A DNA stretch of 64,000 bases from Methylotenera sp. (GTDB taxonomy: Bacteria; Pseudomonadota; Gammaproteobacteria; Burkholderiales; Methylophilaceae): contig NZ_JAUXOY010000017.1 in the NCBI RefSeq assembly GCF_030684185.1, positions 120,178 to 184,177 on the forward strand, given 5' to 3'. The notes under the pieces were generated by a model. That model made no database searches, was not told the origin of the DNA, and was given only the letters and a program-made list of their open reading frames with translations. A program made the position numbers and the translations under genes. The stretch's first letter is position 1; each line of letters starts with the position of its first letter. Shown here in pieces: positions 8,654-16,479 of the stretch.

Positions 8654-8690
8654 ATGTAATCAACCCATTTAAAACATATTGGAGAATATT

Positions 8691-8900
8691 ATGCCCAATC
8701 ACACTTATAAACTGATCGAACTAGTAGGGTCTTCAGTCATTGGCACTGATGATGCAATCAAAAATGCGATTGCTAAGGCTTCTCTAACCGTTAAGCACAT
8801 GAGCTGGTTTGAATTAGTTGAAACTCGTGGGCATATCGTAGATGGCAAGGTTGCCCATTACCAGGTCACGATTAAAGTCGGGTTTAGAATAGAAGACTAG
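8691..8900 (+). CDS. dodecin family flavin-binding protein
   Basis: A 69-residue dodecin: short beta-alpha-beta-beta fold that forms a hollow dodecamer storing FMN/FAD or riboflavin. Diagnostic features are YKLIELVGSS at the start, the helix DAIKNAIAKA, then SWFELVETRG and a closing YQVTIKVGF strand; the Trp in the SWFE segment stacks on flavin in known dodecins. The ATG at 8691 was chosen because a GGAG lies 6 bp before it; an in-frame TTG 12 bp upstream is not needed. Single gene, followed by the protease 117 bp on. Confidence 0.9.
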   Translation: MPNHTYKLIELVGSSVIGTDDAIKNAIAKASLTVKHMSWFELVETRGHIVDGKVAHYQVTIKVGFRIED

Positions 8901-9017
8901 GCTGAATGACTTAATGGCTAGTGGTTGACCGTTAAACACCTGCTTAAAAACACCTTGAACCAAGTCGAAAATTTACAATCAGACATCACTAATATTAGTT
9001 AAATTATAAAGGCATGA

Positions 9018-10025
9018 ATGATGAGACTTCATTTCCTAATCAAGGTGACATTCTTTATAGGCATTAGTCAAACTGCATTGGCTGAGCCCTCGCCAGAGCT
9101 TATATACAACCTTAAAGGCACCATCGTTAAGGTTCATACAGTGACTAGTACTGGCAGGCAAGGTAGCGGTTCTGGCGTAGTTGTGGCTGAAAACTTAGTT
9201 GCAACCAATTGCCATGTTTTGGCTGATTCTGCTGGCAGTAATATTACAGCGATGGGTGAAACCTATTCCCCTGTTGGCGTTAGAGCAGACTGGAAGCATG
9301 ACGTGTGTATTTTACGTTTTGAATTCTTACCGCTAAAACCTGCAGCATTCGGTGACAGCAATCATCTTACTTATGAAACATCGACTTTTTCGGTAGGCTT
9401 TCCTGGCGGCGCCCCTAAGCCACTGACCACAACAGGTAAAATTAAAGCGCTCTATCCCATGGATGATAGTTATGTGATTCGCACTTCGGCTTCATTTCAA
9501 ATGGGTGCAAGTGGCAGCCCGCTTTTTGATGACCAAGGTAAGTTAATTGGCATGAATACCTTTAAAAGTCCTGGTGCAAATGGTTATTTTTACAATGTGC
9601 CCGCCAAATGGATTAAAGCGGCAATGAACTTGCCAGAAACAGATAAAGTAATACAGACTGACACACCGTTTTGGGATGCCACACTGGAAAAACGGCCATA
9701 TTGGATGCAAGTAGTGTTGCCCATGCAAGCCGGCAAGTGGCAGGATTTATTGACAGTAGCCTCAGCATGGCAACGGGAAGCGCCTAACGACCCGGAAGCG
9801 ATTTATTATCTTGCACTCGCCCAAAACAACCTGGGGGAAGTGGAACAGGCTAAAACAAAATTTGAGCGAGTATTAGTACTTAACCCCCATCATACTTCAA
9901 GCATTTTGGCGCTGGCCCAAATTGCTAAAGTACAAGGTGCGCAAACAGCACTGAAAGATTTTAGCCGGATGCTGAGTGTGCTGGATGAAAGCTCACTTGA
10001 TCTGCTCAACCCAACAACCAAGTAA
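9018..10025 (+). CDS. trypsin-like serine protease with C-terminal TPR-like tail
   Basis: A 335-residue exported protein with a signal peptide (cut near ALA-E, residue 22), then a chymotrypsin-fold protease of the HtrA/Do type. The triad is visible: His66 in TNCHVL, Asp95 in WKHDVCIL, Ser165 in GASGSPLF. In place of the PDZ domain usual for HtrA/DegP there is a C-terminal helical part (about 225-320) with the spacing and residues of tetratricopeptide repeats (AIYYLALAQNNLGE, FERVLVLNP). It should work in the periplasm on damaged or specific proteins with the repeats binding a partner. A hairpin terminator follows. Confidence 0.85.
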   Translation: MMRLHFLIKVTFFIGISQTALAEPSPELIYNLKGTIVKVHTVTSTGRQGSGSGVVVAENLVATNCHVLADSAGSNITAMGETYSPVGVRADWKHDVCILRFEFLPLKPAAFGDSNHLTYETSTFSVGFPGGAPKPLTTTGKIKALYPMDDSYVIRTSASFQMGASGSPLFDDQGKLIGMNTFKSPGANGYFYNVPAKWIKAAMNLPETDKVIQTDTPFWDATLEKRPYWMQVVLPMQAGKWQDLLTVASAWQREAPNDPEAIYYLALAQNNLGEVEQAKTKFERVLVLNPHHTSSILALAQIAKVQGAQTALKDFSRMLSVLDESSLDLLNPTTK

Positions 10026-10037
10026 ATAAAAGATAAT

Positions 10038-10058
10038 GCAGTAGTTTTTACTGCGTTT
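10038..10058 (+). terminator. terminator between convergent protease and trxC genes
   Basis: Stem GCAGTA-loop-TACTGC (10038-10054) followed by GTTTT, 12 bp after the protease stop and overlapping the trxC stop codon on the other strand. Confidence 0.65.
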
Positions 10059-10485
10059 TGGCAGCCTGAATAACATTTATTACCAACTCATTTAACTGGC
10101 CTGCTGGCATAGCACCACTTACTCGACCAAGCTCTTTACCCATCCAAAAATAGGCTAGCGTAGGGATTGATCTGATGTTGTATTTAGCACCCAACAACTG
10201 CTCAGTTTCAGTATCTACTTTGGCATAAATCACTTGGTTGGCAAACTTTGCTGCGCTTGCTTTAAATGTAGGTGCAAACATTTTGCAGGGTCCGCACCAT
10301 GGCGCCCAAAAATCGATAATCACCGGCAAAATACTTTGCGACAGAACCTCATTTATGTTCGTTTGATTCAGCACTATGGGCTCAGTTAACAAGCTTTTAC
10401 GGCAGGCGCCACAGATTGGATTCTCTCCCACCTTATTGATAGGAAACCGATTTTCTTTTCCGCAATGCGGGCACTTAATTTGCAT
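10048..10485 (-). CDS. trxC: thioredoxin 2 (TrxC)
   Basis: A 145-residue thioredoxin with the extra N-terminal zinc ribbon of TrxC: CPHC (Cys5, Cys8) and CGAC (Cys25, Cys28). The thioredoxin active site is APWCGPCK (Cys64, Cys67), and the cis-Pro region IRSIPTL follows. It reduces protein disulfides in the cytoplasm and in known cases serves in oxidative stress, the zinc ribbon tuning its potential. It starts 2 bp after the stop of the DUF2934 gene, so the two are likely co-transcribed. Confidence 0.93.
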   Translation of the reverse strand: MQIKCPHCGKENRFPINKVGENPICGACRKSLLTEPIVLNQTNINEVLSQSILPVIIDFWAPWCGPCKMFAPTFKASAAKFANQVIYAKVDTETEQLLGAKYNIRSIPTLAYFWMGKELGRVSGAMPAGQLNELVINVIQAAKTQ

Positions 10486-10487
10486 AA

Positions 10488-10667
10488 TTAGATTTTAATA
10501 TCTTTTTCGGCAACCAACCAGTAATCCATTGGTGAACGACTGAAGCCATCAGCCTCTGCCCTAAGATATGCTTCACGCTCAATTAATCGATGCAACTCTA
10601 ATTGATAAGCTACCGGCATTACAGGTGGGGCTACCAGAGTAACATTCTCCTTGTTTTTAGTGTCCAT
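10488..10667 (-). CDS. DUF2934 family small protein
   Basis: A 59-residue protein whose second half (IEREAYLRAEADGFSR then MDYWLVAEKDI) is the DUF2934 pattern: an amphipathic helix, a short loop, and a D/Y-W-L-x-A-E helix. The function of this family is not known. I start it at the ATG at 10667 because AAAGAG precedes it; an in-frame start about 100 bp upstream would add a segment with no similarity. It lies directly before trxC, 2 bp apart. Confidence 0.75.
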   Translation of the reverse strand: MDTKNKENVTLVAPPVMPVAYQLELHRLIEREAYLRAEADGFSRSPMDYWLVAEKDIKI

Positions 10668-10788
10668 GATGTGCTCTTTCAATTCATTATAAAAAAACCA
10701 AATGTTATTGGCAAACACCACAAAAATCCATTCGTGCAGCCACTTATAAGCGCTGGCCCTTATCAATTAGATTGCTATTACTCACTGT

Positions 10789-10799
10789 GGGGGGGGGGG
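10789..10799 (+). repeat. run of 11 G
   Basis: Uninterrupted G11 immediately before the point where the tnpA remnant becomes recognisable. It is not inside an intact gene, so phase variation is unlikely here; the length may also be unreliable in sequencing. Confidence 0.9.
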
Positions 10800-10800
10800 T

Positions 10801-10896
10801 GCGTTGTGGTCGCCTAGCTACTTTGCAGGAAGCTGTGGCAGCGCACTGATTGCTGTTATTCGGCAGTATGTTGAGCAACAACAAACACCGCATTGA
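10801..10896 (+). pseudogene. C-terminal remnant of IS200/IS605-family TnpA
   Basis: The frame from 10801 reads ALWSPSYFAGSCGSALI then VIRQYVEQQQTPH and a stop. This is the C-terminal end of IS200/IS605 Y1 transposases (consensus LWSxSYFxGSCGGAP..IIxQYIEQQ). Everything N-terminal, including the HUH motif and catalytic Tyr, is missing, the break falling at the G11 run. It is a dead fragment of a single-strand transposon. Confidence 0.75.
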
Positions 10897-10950
10897 ACGG
10901 CTTCGCCGTTCGCGCCTACATCCCCGCCCAGAAGGATGAGGTTTTACGCG
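10895..10950 (+). mobile_element. decayed right end of IS200/IS605-type element
   Basis: Directly after the tnpA stop comes a stem GAACGGC-TTC-GCCGTTC (10895-10911) and then CATCC...GGATG (10919-10938) followed by GAGGTTTTACGCG. Intact elements of this type end in a similar subterminal hairpin with a GTTTT run after the stem. No tnpB or left end is seen. Confidence 0.55.
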
Positions 10951-11006
10951 TTAATTGATAAACATTTTAGCGGGACTGGATTAAGCCATATACAATGAGA
11001 AATATC

Positions 11007-11159
11007 ATGCGCACAGTCAATATGCTTAAAGTCAAGCTCAGCCTTTCACAGTTGAGGGAATCTATTGAGCAAGGTGAAAGAACGTGAAATCATCATTGCA
11101 AAACAGGCAGACCAGACGCTAAATTGGTGCATATCGAATCAATAAATACCGAACCATGA
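11007..11159 (+). pseudogene. frameshifted Phd/YefM-type antitoxin remnant
   Basis: The frame at the ATG 11007 reads MRTVNMLKVKLSLSQLRESI, which matches the start of Phd/YefM antitoxins (MRTVNMLEAKSSLSxLVEAI). It stops early at TGA (11085-11087). After one shift it continues REIIIAK, and after a second one GRPDAKLVHIESINTEP to a stop at 11157-11159, as in intact members (REIIIARNGRPxAKLV). Two indels therefore inactivate the gene. No partner toxin is recognisable downstream before the helicase. Confidence 0.75.
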
Positions 11160-11296
11160 ATGGGCGTTGCTAGAAGCGCTTTTTATGTTCCGGTTAATAT
11201 GGATAACTGCAATCACGAGATTGTTCGATTATCTCTTGGGGGGGCACAACTTGAACGGCGATTTCATGATAAAAATACTAATTTCACTAATATAAT

Positions 11297-14200
11297 ATGT
11301 CCCTTACGCAGAATTACACACGTGCCGATGTCATTCGCTGGCTTGGTAGCCATGAAGTGCAAAAAGGCATGGCTTATCTGAATGCGGTCAGTCATTTAGT
11401 AGTGACAGGTGAGGCTATTTCGGCGCAGGTGAAAGGTACTACACGCCAGCCGTATCAAGTCAATATTGATTTTCTTCAAAATACAGATGGAAAGCTGCGC
11501 ATTGATGCGAACTGCACTTGCCCTGTTGGTTACGAGTGCAAACATACCGCCGCTGTTTTGCTAAAGACACTAGTAAGCAGTCGTGCTGAGCTACGTCATG
11601 CTGAACCCACAAAAATCCTAAGCCCACAAGTCAACCCTGCTGTTTTGGAATGGTTGGATAATTTTCGGCGGTCGGTCTCAAGCACTTCTAAGCAGAAAGC
11701 ATCAACCACGCCAGCCAAGCGCGCCGAGCAACTATTTTATGTGCTCAAACAAAACCTCTACAATAACGAATACGGCATTTCCATCATGAAAGGGCGTGCT
11801 GATATTAATGGAAGGCCGCACGCCAGTGCACAAGGCTGGGACAATGTTGAACGCACGATAATACATCCACCTAAATTTGCGGATGAAGAAGACATTGCAG
11901 TTTTGCGTTCACTTTGGTCGATGCGCAGCAAAGATCGATACACCGATATTTTTCCTCTCAAAGGTCGCTTAGGAGAAGATGCACTGAAGTCTCTGCTTGC
12001 TGCGGGTAAGCTGTTTTTTGCAACGCGGCTAGAGAATCGTTACGAATATGTGATTTCAGGCCGGCTTTTGCAGGGCGAAGAGCGCCTAGGCAGATTAGAG
12101 TGGCAGCCTGGTAATAATGGCGAGATTATTCCAAAGGTGCTTGCGACACCCCATGCAACTACCTTTCTGGCCTTGGACGAAGTGTGGTATATCGATGCAA
12201 AGACTGAGGAAGTTGGGATACTCAACATCCCTTGCTCAGCAGAAGAAATCACCCGTCTGATGACCCTGCCACCGCTATGTGCCGAGGATGTCGCGGTAGT
12301 GGCGAACGTCTTACGTGAACTCGCGCCCAACCTGTCTTTACCGGATAACGTAACTACTTTACGTACCATCACAACCGCGCCTGTACCCACACTTAACCTT
12401 GCTACTTCGCCACGCATATGGTCGGCCCAGTTTCGTGGTTATCCTTACGGCAATATTGAAATTGACTATGCCGTCGCAACATTTAACTACGAAGAGTTTA
12501 GCTTTCCAGCTGGAAGTACTACCGAGTTTGTTACCACGCCTGATGGCGAAGTGATACTTATCAAACGGCAAGCTAAAGTGGAAGCGAATTTACTTAAATC
12601 GCTAGAATTATTTGGTTTACAAAAAATTCCCCCGCATATGCTTTATAGCCTACCGCAAGCTAGATGGTGGTACGCACTGCATAATGAACATGTCTGGGCT
12701 GAGTTTATGCAAATCACCATCCCCAAGCTACGTGAAAAAGGTTGGAACATTGTTATTCCACCTAATTTCCGTCATCTAGTATTAGAAATCAGCACTTGGG
12801 ATGCTGACATCAGTGAAGACGAAAATGGCTGGTTTAGCCTTGATATGGGCATTATGGTTGATGGTAATCGTTTACCACTGGCGCCCTTACTTTACGAACT
12901 ATTTCAGCGCGAACCGCGCTGGCTGGATATTAAACAACTCCTACAAATAGACGATACTGAAAAAATTACGCTACTACTGCCCGATAGCACGCGCATATCA
13001 GCCCCTGCTGAGCGCATTAAAATGCTGGCACTCACCCTAATTGACTTGTTCGATCGTCGTCCTGAGGGTGAATTGCGTTTTTCTAAACTGGATGCGCCTA
13101 GACTTGCTGAACTTTCCAATATGGAGCGATGGCAATTCAAAGGTGCAGAAGCGGTTCGCCAACTTGCAGATAAGCTTAAACGTCAAACAGGGATTGAAGC
13201 CATTACGCCGCCCATTGGGCTCACCTTGCAACTACGCCCTTACCAACTTGAAGGTCTCGCTTGGCTGCAATATCTGCGCGAGCAAGATCTGGCTGGCATA
13301 CTTGCTGACGACATGGGGCTAGGTAAAACCGCCCAGGCCTTAGCACATATTCTGCTAGAAAAAGAAGCAGGTCGCCTAAACCGCCCTGCCCTCATCGTGA
13401 TGCCAACCTCACTCATATTTAACTGGAAGCATGAAGCCGCACGCTTTACACCTGATCTTAAAGTATTATCGCTACATGGCAAAGATCGCGCTGAAAACTT
13501 CCCGCATATTCTTGAGTATGATGTGGTGCTCACCACTTATCCGCTGCTATGGCGCGATGAAGAAAGCATTGCTGCACACGAATTCCACTTACTGATTTTA
13601 GATGAAGCACAAGTGGTTAAAAATGCTGCCAGTAAATCTGCCCAAACGGTGCGTAAGCTTAACGCTCGCCACCGACTATGCTTAACAGGCACGCCGCTAG
13701 AAAATCATTTAGGCGAATTATGGGCACAGTTTGATTTTCTGTTACCTGGTTTTTTAGGCGATAGCAAAACCTTCAGCAAAATATGGCGCACTTCCATAGA
13801 AAAACACGGTGACACACAACGCCGCGATTTGCTGGCGCGACGTATCAAGCCCTTTATTTTGCGTAGGCGCAAAGAAGATGTTGCCAAAGAACTGCCACTC
13901 AAAACCATTATCGTGCGCAGCGTGGAGCTAGAAGGCGGTCAGCGCGACTTATACGAAGCGGTACGCACCGCCATGAATACACGAGTGCGCGAAGAAATTG
14001 CCAGTAAAGGCTTTGCCCGCAGCCATATTGTCATTCTCGATGCCCTACTCAAATTACGCCAAGTCTGTTGCGATCCGCGTTTACTGAAAAACGAAGCTTC
14101 CAAGCGCGTTAAAGAGCGCGCCAAGCTGGATATGCTCATGGAAATGCTGCCAGAACTGGTGGACGAAGGTCGTCGCATACTGGTATTTTCACAATTTACT

Positions 14201-14632
14201 TCTATGCTAGATTTAATAGAAACTGAGTTGGTTCAGCAAAAACTAGGCTACGTGCTACTCACAGGCAATACCCAAGACAGAGAAAGCGTAGTCCGCCGCT
14301 TTCAAGCAGGCGAAGTGCCTATCTTCCTCATTAGCTTAAAAGCAGGCGGGGTAGGCTTAAACCTCACCGCCGCCGACACCGTCATTCATTACGACCCGTG
14401 GTGGAACCCTGCCGCAGAAAATCAAGCTACTGACCGCGCGCACCGAATCGGGCAGAAGAATAATGTGTTCGTGTATAAGTTAGTGGTTGCGGGCAGTATT
14501 GAAGAAAAAATACTCGCCCTGCAAGAGAAAAAAGCAGACCTCGCCGCTGGTGTGCTTTCTGAAGATGCAAATGGCTTGGCTAAGTTTGGTACAGATGACT
14601 TGGCGGCTTTGCTTGCGCCATTACCTAGTTAA
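11297..14632 (+). CDS. SNF2-family helicase with N-terminal SWIM zinc finger
   Basis: An 1111-residue cytoplasmic SF2 ATPase. A SWIM zinc finger lies near the N-terminus (CxCx5CxH, Cys73, Cys75, Cys81, His83). The SNF2 ATPase starts near 640: Walker A DDMGLGKT (about 670), DEAQ box (about 767), LTGTPLEN, and a helicase C-terminal lobe with GGVGLNLT and ATDRAHRIGQ (about 1050). Such bacterial SWIM-SNF2 proteins move along DNA and are linked to repair or transcription recycling; the exact role here is not known. The start has no clear ribosome site; a possible promoter TTGAAC-17-AATACT (11251-11279) would give an almost leaderless message. Gene remnants lie on both sides. Confidence 0.9.
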   Translation: MSLTQNYTRADVIRWLGSHEVQKGMAYLNAVSHLVVTGEAISAQVKGTTRQPYQVNIDFLQNTDGKLRIDANCTCPVGYECKHTAAVLLKTLVSSRAELRHAEPTKILSPQVNPAVLEWLDNFRRSVSSTSKQKASTTPAKRAEQLFYVLKQNLYNNEYGISIMKGRADINGRPHASAQGWDNVERTIIHPPKFADEEDIAVLRSLWSMRSKDRYTDIFPLKGRLGEDALKSLLAAGKLFFATRLENRYEYVISGRLLQGEERLGRLEWQPGNNGEIIPKVLATPHATTFLALDEVWYIDAKTEEVGILNIPCSAEEITRLMTLPPLCAEDVAVVANVLRELAPNLSLPDNVTTLRTITTAPVPTLNLATSPRIWSAQFRGYPYGNIEIDYAVATFNYEEFSFPAGSTTEFVTTPDGEVILIKRQAKVEANLLKSLELFGLQKIPPHMLYSLPQARWWYALHNEHVWAEFMQITIPKLREKGWNIVIPPNFRHLVLEISTWDADISEDENGWFSLDMGIMVDGNRLPLAPLLYELFQREPRWLDIKQLLQIDDTEKITLLLPDSTRISAPAERIKMLALTLIDLFDRRPEGELRFSKLDAPRLAELSNMERWQFKGAEAVRQLADKLKRQTGIEAITPPIGLTLQLRPYQLEGLAWLQYLREQDLAGILADDMGLGKTAQALAHILLEKEAGRLNRPALIVMPTSLIFNWKHEAARFTPDLKVLSLHGKDRAENFPHILEYDVVLTTYPLLWRDEESIAAHEFHLLILDEAQVVKNAASKSAQTVRKLNARHRLCLTGTPLENHLGELWAQFDFLLPGFLGDSKTFSKIWRTSIEKHGDTQRRDLLARRIKPFILRRRKEDVAKELPLKTIIVRSVELEGGQRDLYEAVRTAMNTRVREEIASKGFARSHIVILDALLKLRQVCCDPRLLKNEASKRVKERAKLDMLMEMLPELVDEGRRILVFSQFTSMLDLIETELVQQKLGYVLLTGNTQDRESVVRRFQAGEVPIFLISLKAGGVGLNLTAADTVIHYDPWWNPAAENQATDRAHRIGQKNNVFVYKLVVAGSIEEKILALQEKKADLAAGVLSEDANGLAKFGTDDLAALLAPLPS

Positions 14633-14664
14633 AAACAACGATTTTAAGTTAATCTCAGACATAA

Positions 14665-14980
14665 TCACGCGACTTTTAACATAAAATCTACGTGAACGGT
14701 ATCATATCCAAAGGCTATTTTACCCATTTCGGTTTTATCTAACACCCCTGCTTTTAATAGCATTTGCACTGGAATGCACTGAAATTAACACACTGCCTTT
14801 ATATTACGATGTACACGTCTGGCAATTTCACGTTAGGCTAACGGTTCACTGCCTGTAAGCACCTTTAGTATCGCCATATGGTTAGGAGCCAATACTTTCC
14901 ACAGCAAATCAAGGCTGGCAAAGCCAATATACGCGCCTTTAGCCAACCGCTCACCATTCCTAGCCGGAAGTGGTCTTTCA
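14665..14980 (-). pseudogene. remnant of HVO_A0114-type HTH DNA-binding protein
   Basis: One minus-strand frame reads ASLDLLWKVLAPNHMAILKVL, stop, REIARRVHRNIKAV, stop, then MLLKAGVLDKTEMGKIAF followed by VHVDFMLKVA and a final TGA at 14665-14667. This matches the HTH proteins annotated as HVO_A0114 family (consensus REVARRVGRDVKAVHGDVQALLxAGVLDRTEDGxIxFPYDxVHVDFxL). Two in-frame TAA codons and a garbled middle show it is dead. Intact members are often next to a toxin gene; none is seen here. Confidence 0.75.
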
Positions 14981-14992
14981 CTCCCTAGTGAA

Positions 14993-15010
14993 TGCGCCCT
15001 ACCGGGCGCA
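14993..15010. other. GC-rich hairpin
   Basis: Perfect inverted repeat TGCGCCC-TACC-GGGCGCA just beyond the PEP-CTERM gene 2 terminator. It could be a second terminator stem or an element end; no T run follows it. Confidence 0.55.
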
Positions 15011-15011
15011 C

Positions 15012-15037
15012 AAAAAAAACGGGAGCATCTGCTCCCG
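15012..15037 (-). terminator. rho-independent terminator of PEP-CTERM gene 2
   Basis: On the minus strand CGGGAGC-loop-GCTCCCG is followed by eight T, about 35 bp after the stop. The arms are identical to those of the PEP-CTERM gene 1 terminator. Confidence 0.88.
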
Positions 15038-15071
15038 TTTTATCTCTATCAAACTAACTAAAAAGTTAGAC

Positions 15072-15725
15072 TCAACCGTTTTTGCGACGACGTGCAACAA
15101 AACCCATTAAACCAAGACCAGCAAGCATCATTGCGTAAGTTTCAGGTTCTGGTACTGTTAAAACAGCATGGTTATCAGTTTCAAAGGCATTTCTAGTGGA
15201 AATGAATCTCACACTATCAAAGAAATCAACTGGGCTATTTGCTGCAAAGTTCCAAAAACTTCCAACGCTACGATCGCCATTTGCTGCCACGCTTGCAATA
15301 CCCGCCAATGTAACTCCATTAAATGACTGAACGAGGCTTGCTCCATTATAAAATTCGACGCTATTAAAAGCATCAGGAGAACCACCGTAATAACCAAAGT
15401 AACTTGATAACCCAGCAAATGCAACTACGCCTGGTGTTGAAGTGGACGGCCCCACTGAGAAATAATTTGTATTATCGCTTGGCGGCGATGCATAAAAACC
15501 ATTGTTAGTCCCATTTACAACTCCACCACCCGTATAGCCTGTTGGGTTTATCAATGAAGCGTTAAAGTCTGTCGTTACAGCACCAAGAAAAATTGATTTC
15601 TCACCATAGGTTCCAGAAGGGTTGCCATCTCCACCAATTGTAACTGTTAATGCAGCTGATGCTGATGAAGCAGCGAACAATGCCATCACCGCTAAGGCTG
15701 TACTCAATTTACTAAATTTATTCAT
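15072..15725 (-). CDS. PEP-CTERM sorting-domain protein 2
   Basis: A 217-residue secreted protein: signal peptide (hydrophobic 9-22, cut after SASA), a Gly/Ser/Asn-rich beta-type middle, and the tail VPEPETYAMMLAGLGLMGFV with ARRRK (about 190-216). It should be a substrate of the exosortase B encoded at 35 kb. The last 25 residues are almost the same as in PEP-CTERM protein 1 while the rest differs, as is normal for this class. Promoter element and terminator are shared with that gene. Role unknown. Confidence 0.9.
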   Translation of the reverse strand: MNKFSKLSTALAVMALFAASSASAALTVTIGGDGNPSGTYGEKSIFLGAVTTDFNASLINPTGYTGGGVVNGTNNGFYASPPSDNTNYFSVGPSTSTPGVVAFAGLSSYFGYYGGSPDAFNSVEFYNGASLVQSFNGVTLAGIASVAANGDRSVGSFWNFAANSPVDFFDSVRFISTRNAFETDNHAVLTVPEPETYAMMLAGLGLMGFVARRRKNG

Positions 15726-15773
15726 AACAATCTCCTCTGCCCTTACATTAACTTCCCAACTTACTTAAAGGAG

Positions 15774-15817
15774 ATTATCAAGCTATGCAATAAAATTATC
15801 AATCACCCATTCGGGTG
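15774..15817 (-). promoter_or_regulatory. promoter with palindromic activator-type site, PEP-CTERM gene 2
   Basis: Minus strand: palindrome CACCCGAATGGGTG, one base, then -35 TTGATA (15797-15802), a 17-bp spacer, and -10 GATAAT (15774-15779). Compared with the promoter of PEP-CTERM gene 1, 17 of the 21 bases spanning palindrome and -35 box are the same, while the spacers differ. Confidence 0.72.
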
Positions 15818-15874
15818 AAAGAAAACTGCCATACTGTATAACGTAAAACACTATCTAAGTTTATTTAACTCATT

Positions 15875-16354
15875 TTATCTATATTCCAAATTTATAAAAT
15901 AATTTTTAGTGTATTGATGCACGGTACCCGACGATAACGCATCCTGAATTGGCCACCACTTGAACTCTACGTGCTGCCCATCCGCAGTTGGTAGCGCAAA
16001 ATTGCTTGGCACATCAATTCTGTACGCCATAACCACATAATGTGTTGAGATGCCTATATCGCCAGCAAAACAATCCTGATAAAAATGTTCATATGTGCCA
16101 TAAAAAGTTGGTTTTAGCCCACCGCATAAAATATGTGTTGCTAGATCCAGTTCACTAGTTATGATTCGTGAAAGCGCAGTTTGTATTGGCTCATTCTTGA
16201 GTATTCGTCCTCCAGGAACAAACCAAAATCCCTGAGCAGGACGGTTGTTCCGCAAACCCAACAATACTTCATGACCGCCTCTCATCACAATCAGGTCAAT
16301 TGACACCAGCGGTGTAACGGCAACAATTTTTTTAAAAGTCTGTGTATCAAGCAT
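15875..16354 (-). CDS. NUDIX hydrolase, GDP-mannose mannosyl hydrolase type
   Basis: A 159-residue NUDIX protein of the GDP-mannose mannosyl hydrolase (Gmm/WcaH) group. The N-terminus carries PLVSIDLIV and the altered NUDIX box begins PGGRILKNE and continues ALSRIITSEL, lacking the standard REVxEE acids, as is normal for GDPMH, which uses a base-catalysed attack on the sugar carbon. It would hydrolyse GDP-hexoses and so adjust the pool for polysaccharide synthesis. It follows the eps operon on the same strand after a 125-bp gap. Confidence 0.82.
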   Translation of the reverse strand: MLDTQTFKKIVAVTPLVSIDLIVMRGGHEVLLGLRNNRPAQGFWFVPGGRILKNEPIQTALSRIITSELDLATHILCGGLKPTFYGTYEHFYQDCFAGDIGISTHYVVMAYRIDVPSNFALPTADGQHVEFKWWPIQDALSSGTVHQYTKNYFINLEYR

Positions 16355-16432
16355 TGCAGAACATTAGATGCTTCTCGCACTAATTAAAATCAAATAGATG
16401 ATCAACATGTAAGACTCCTAGCATATGCACAC

Positions 16433-16460
16433 ATGAAAAATAAAACCTTCAATTTTTCAT
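16433..16460 (-). terminator. AT-rich inverted repeat at end of eps operon
   Basis: Perfect 9-bp inverted repeat ATGAAAAAT/ATTTTTCAT, 20 bp after the WecG-type gene stop. It is weak because AT-rich, but its place fits transcription ending or RNA protection. Confidence 0.3.
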
Positions 16461-16479
16461 AAAGATGTATGTTAATTAC

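Larger units (their letters stand above)
10668..11296. other. 629-bp region of decayed genes
   Basis: No intact gene. From left to right it holds an 11-G run, the C-terminal end of an IS200-type tnpA with hairpin end sequence, a frameshifted Phd/YefM antitoxin, and the promoter area of the SNF2 helicase. It separates trxC (leaving left) from the helicase (going right). Confidence 0.7.

Noticed and set aside
11007..11159. CRISPR array or tRNA genes anywhere in the window
   Set aside because: No regularly spaced repeats and no cloverleaf-like sequence were noticed on either strand; this was by eye only.
11160..11381. 73-codon frame just before the helicase as a toxin partner of the Phd relic
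   Set aside because: It has no PIN, RelE or Doc pattern and overlaps the helicase start in another frame.
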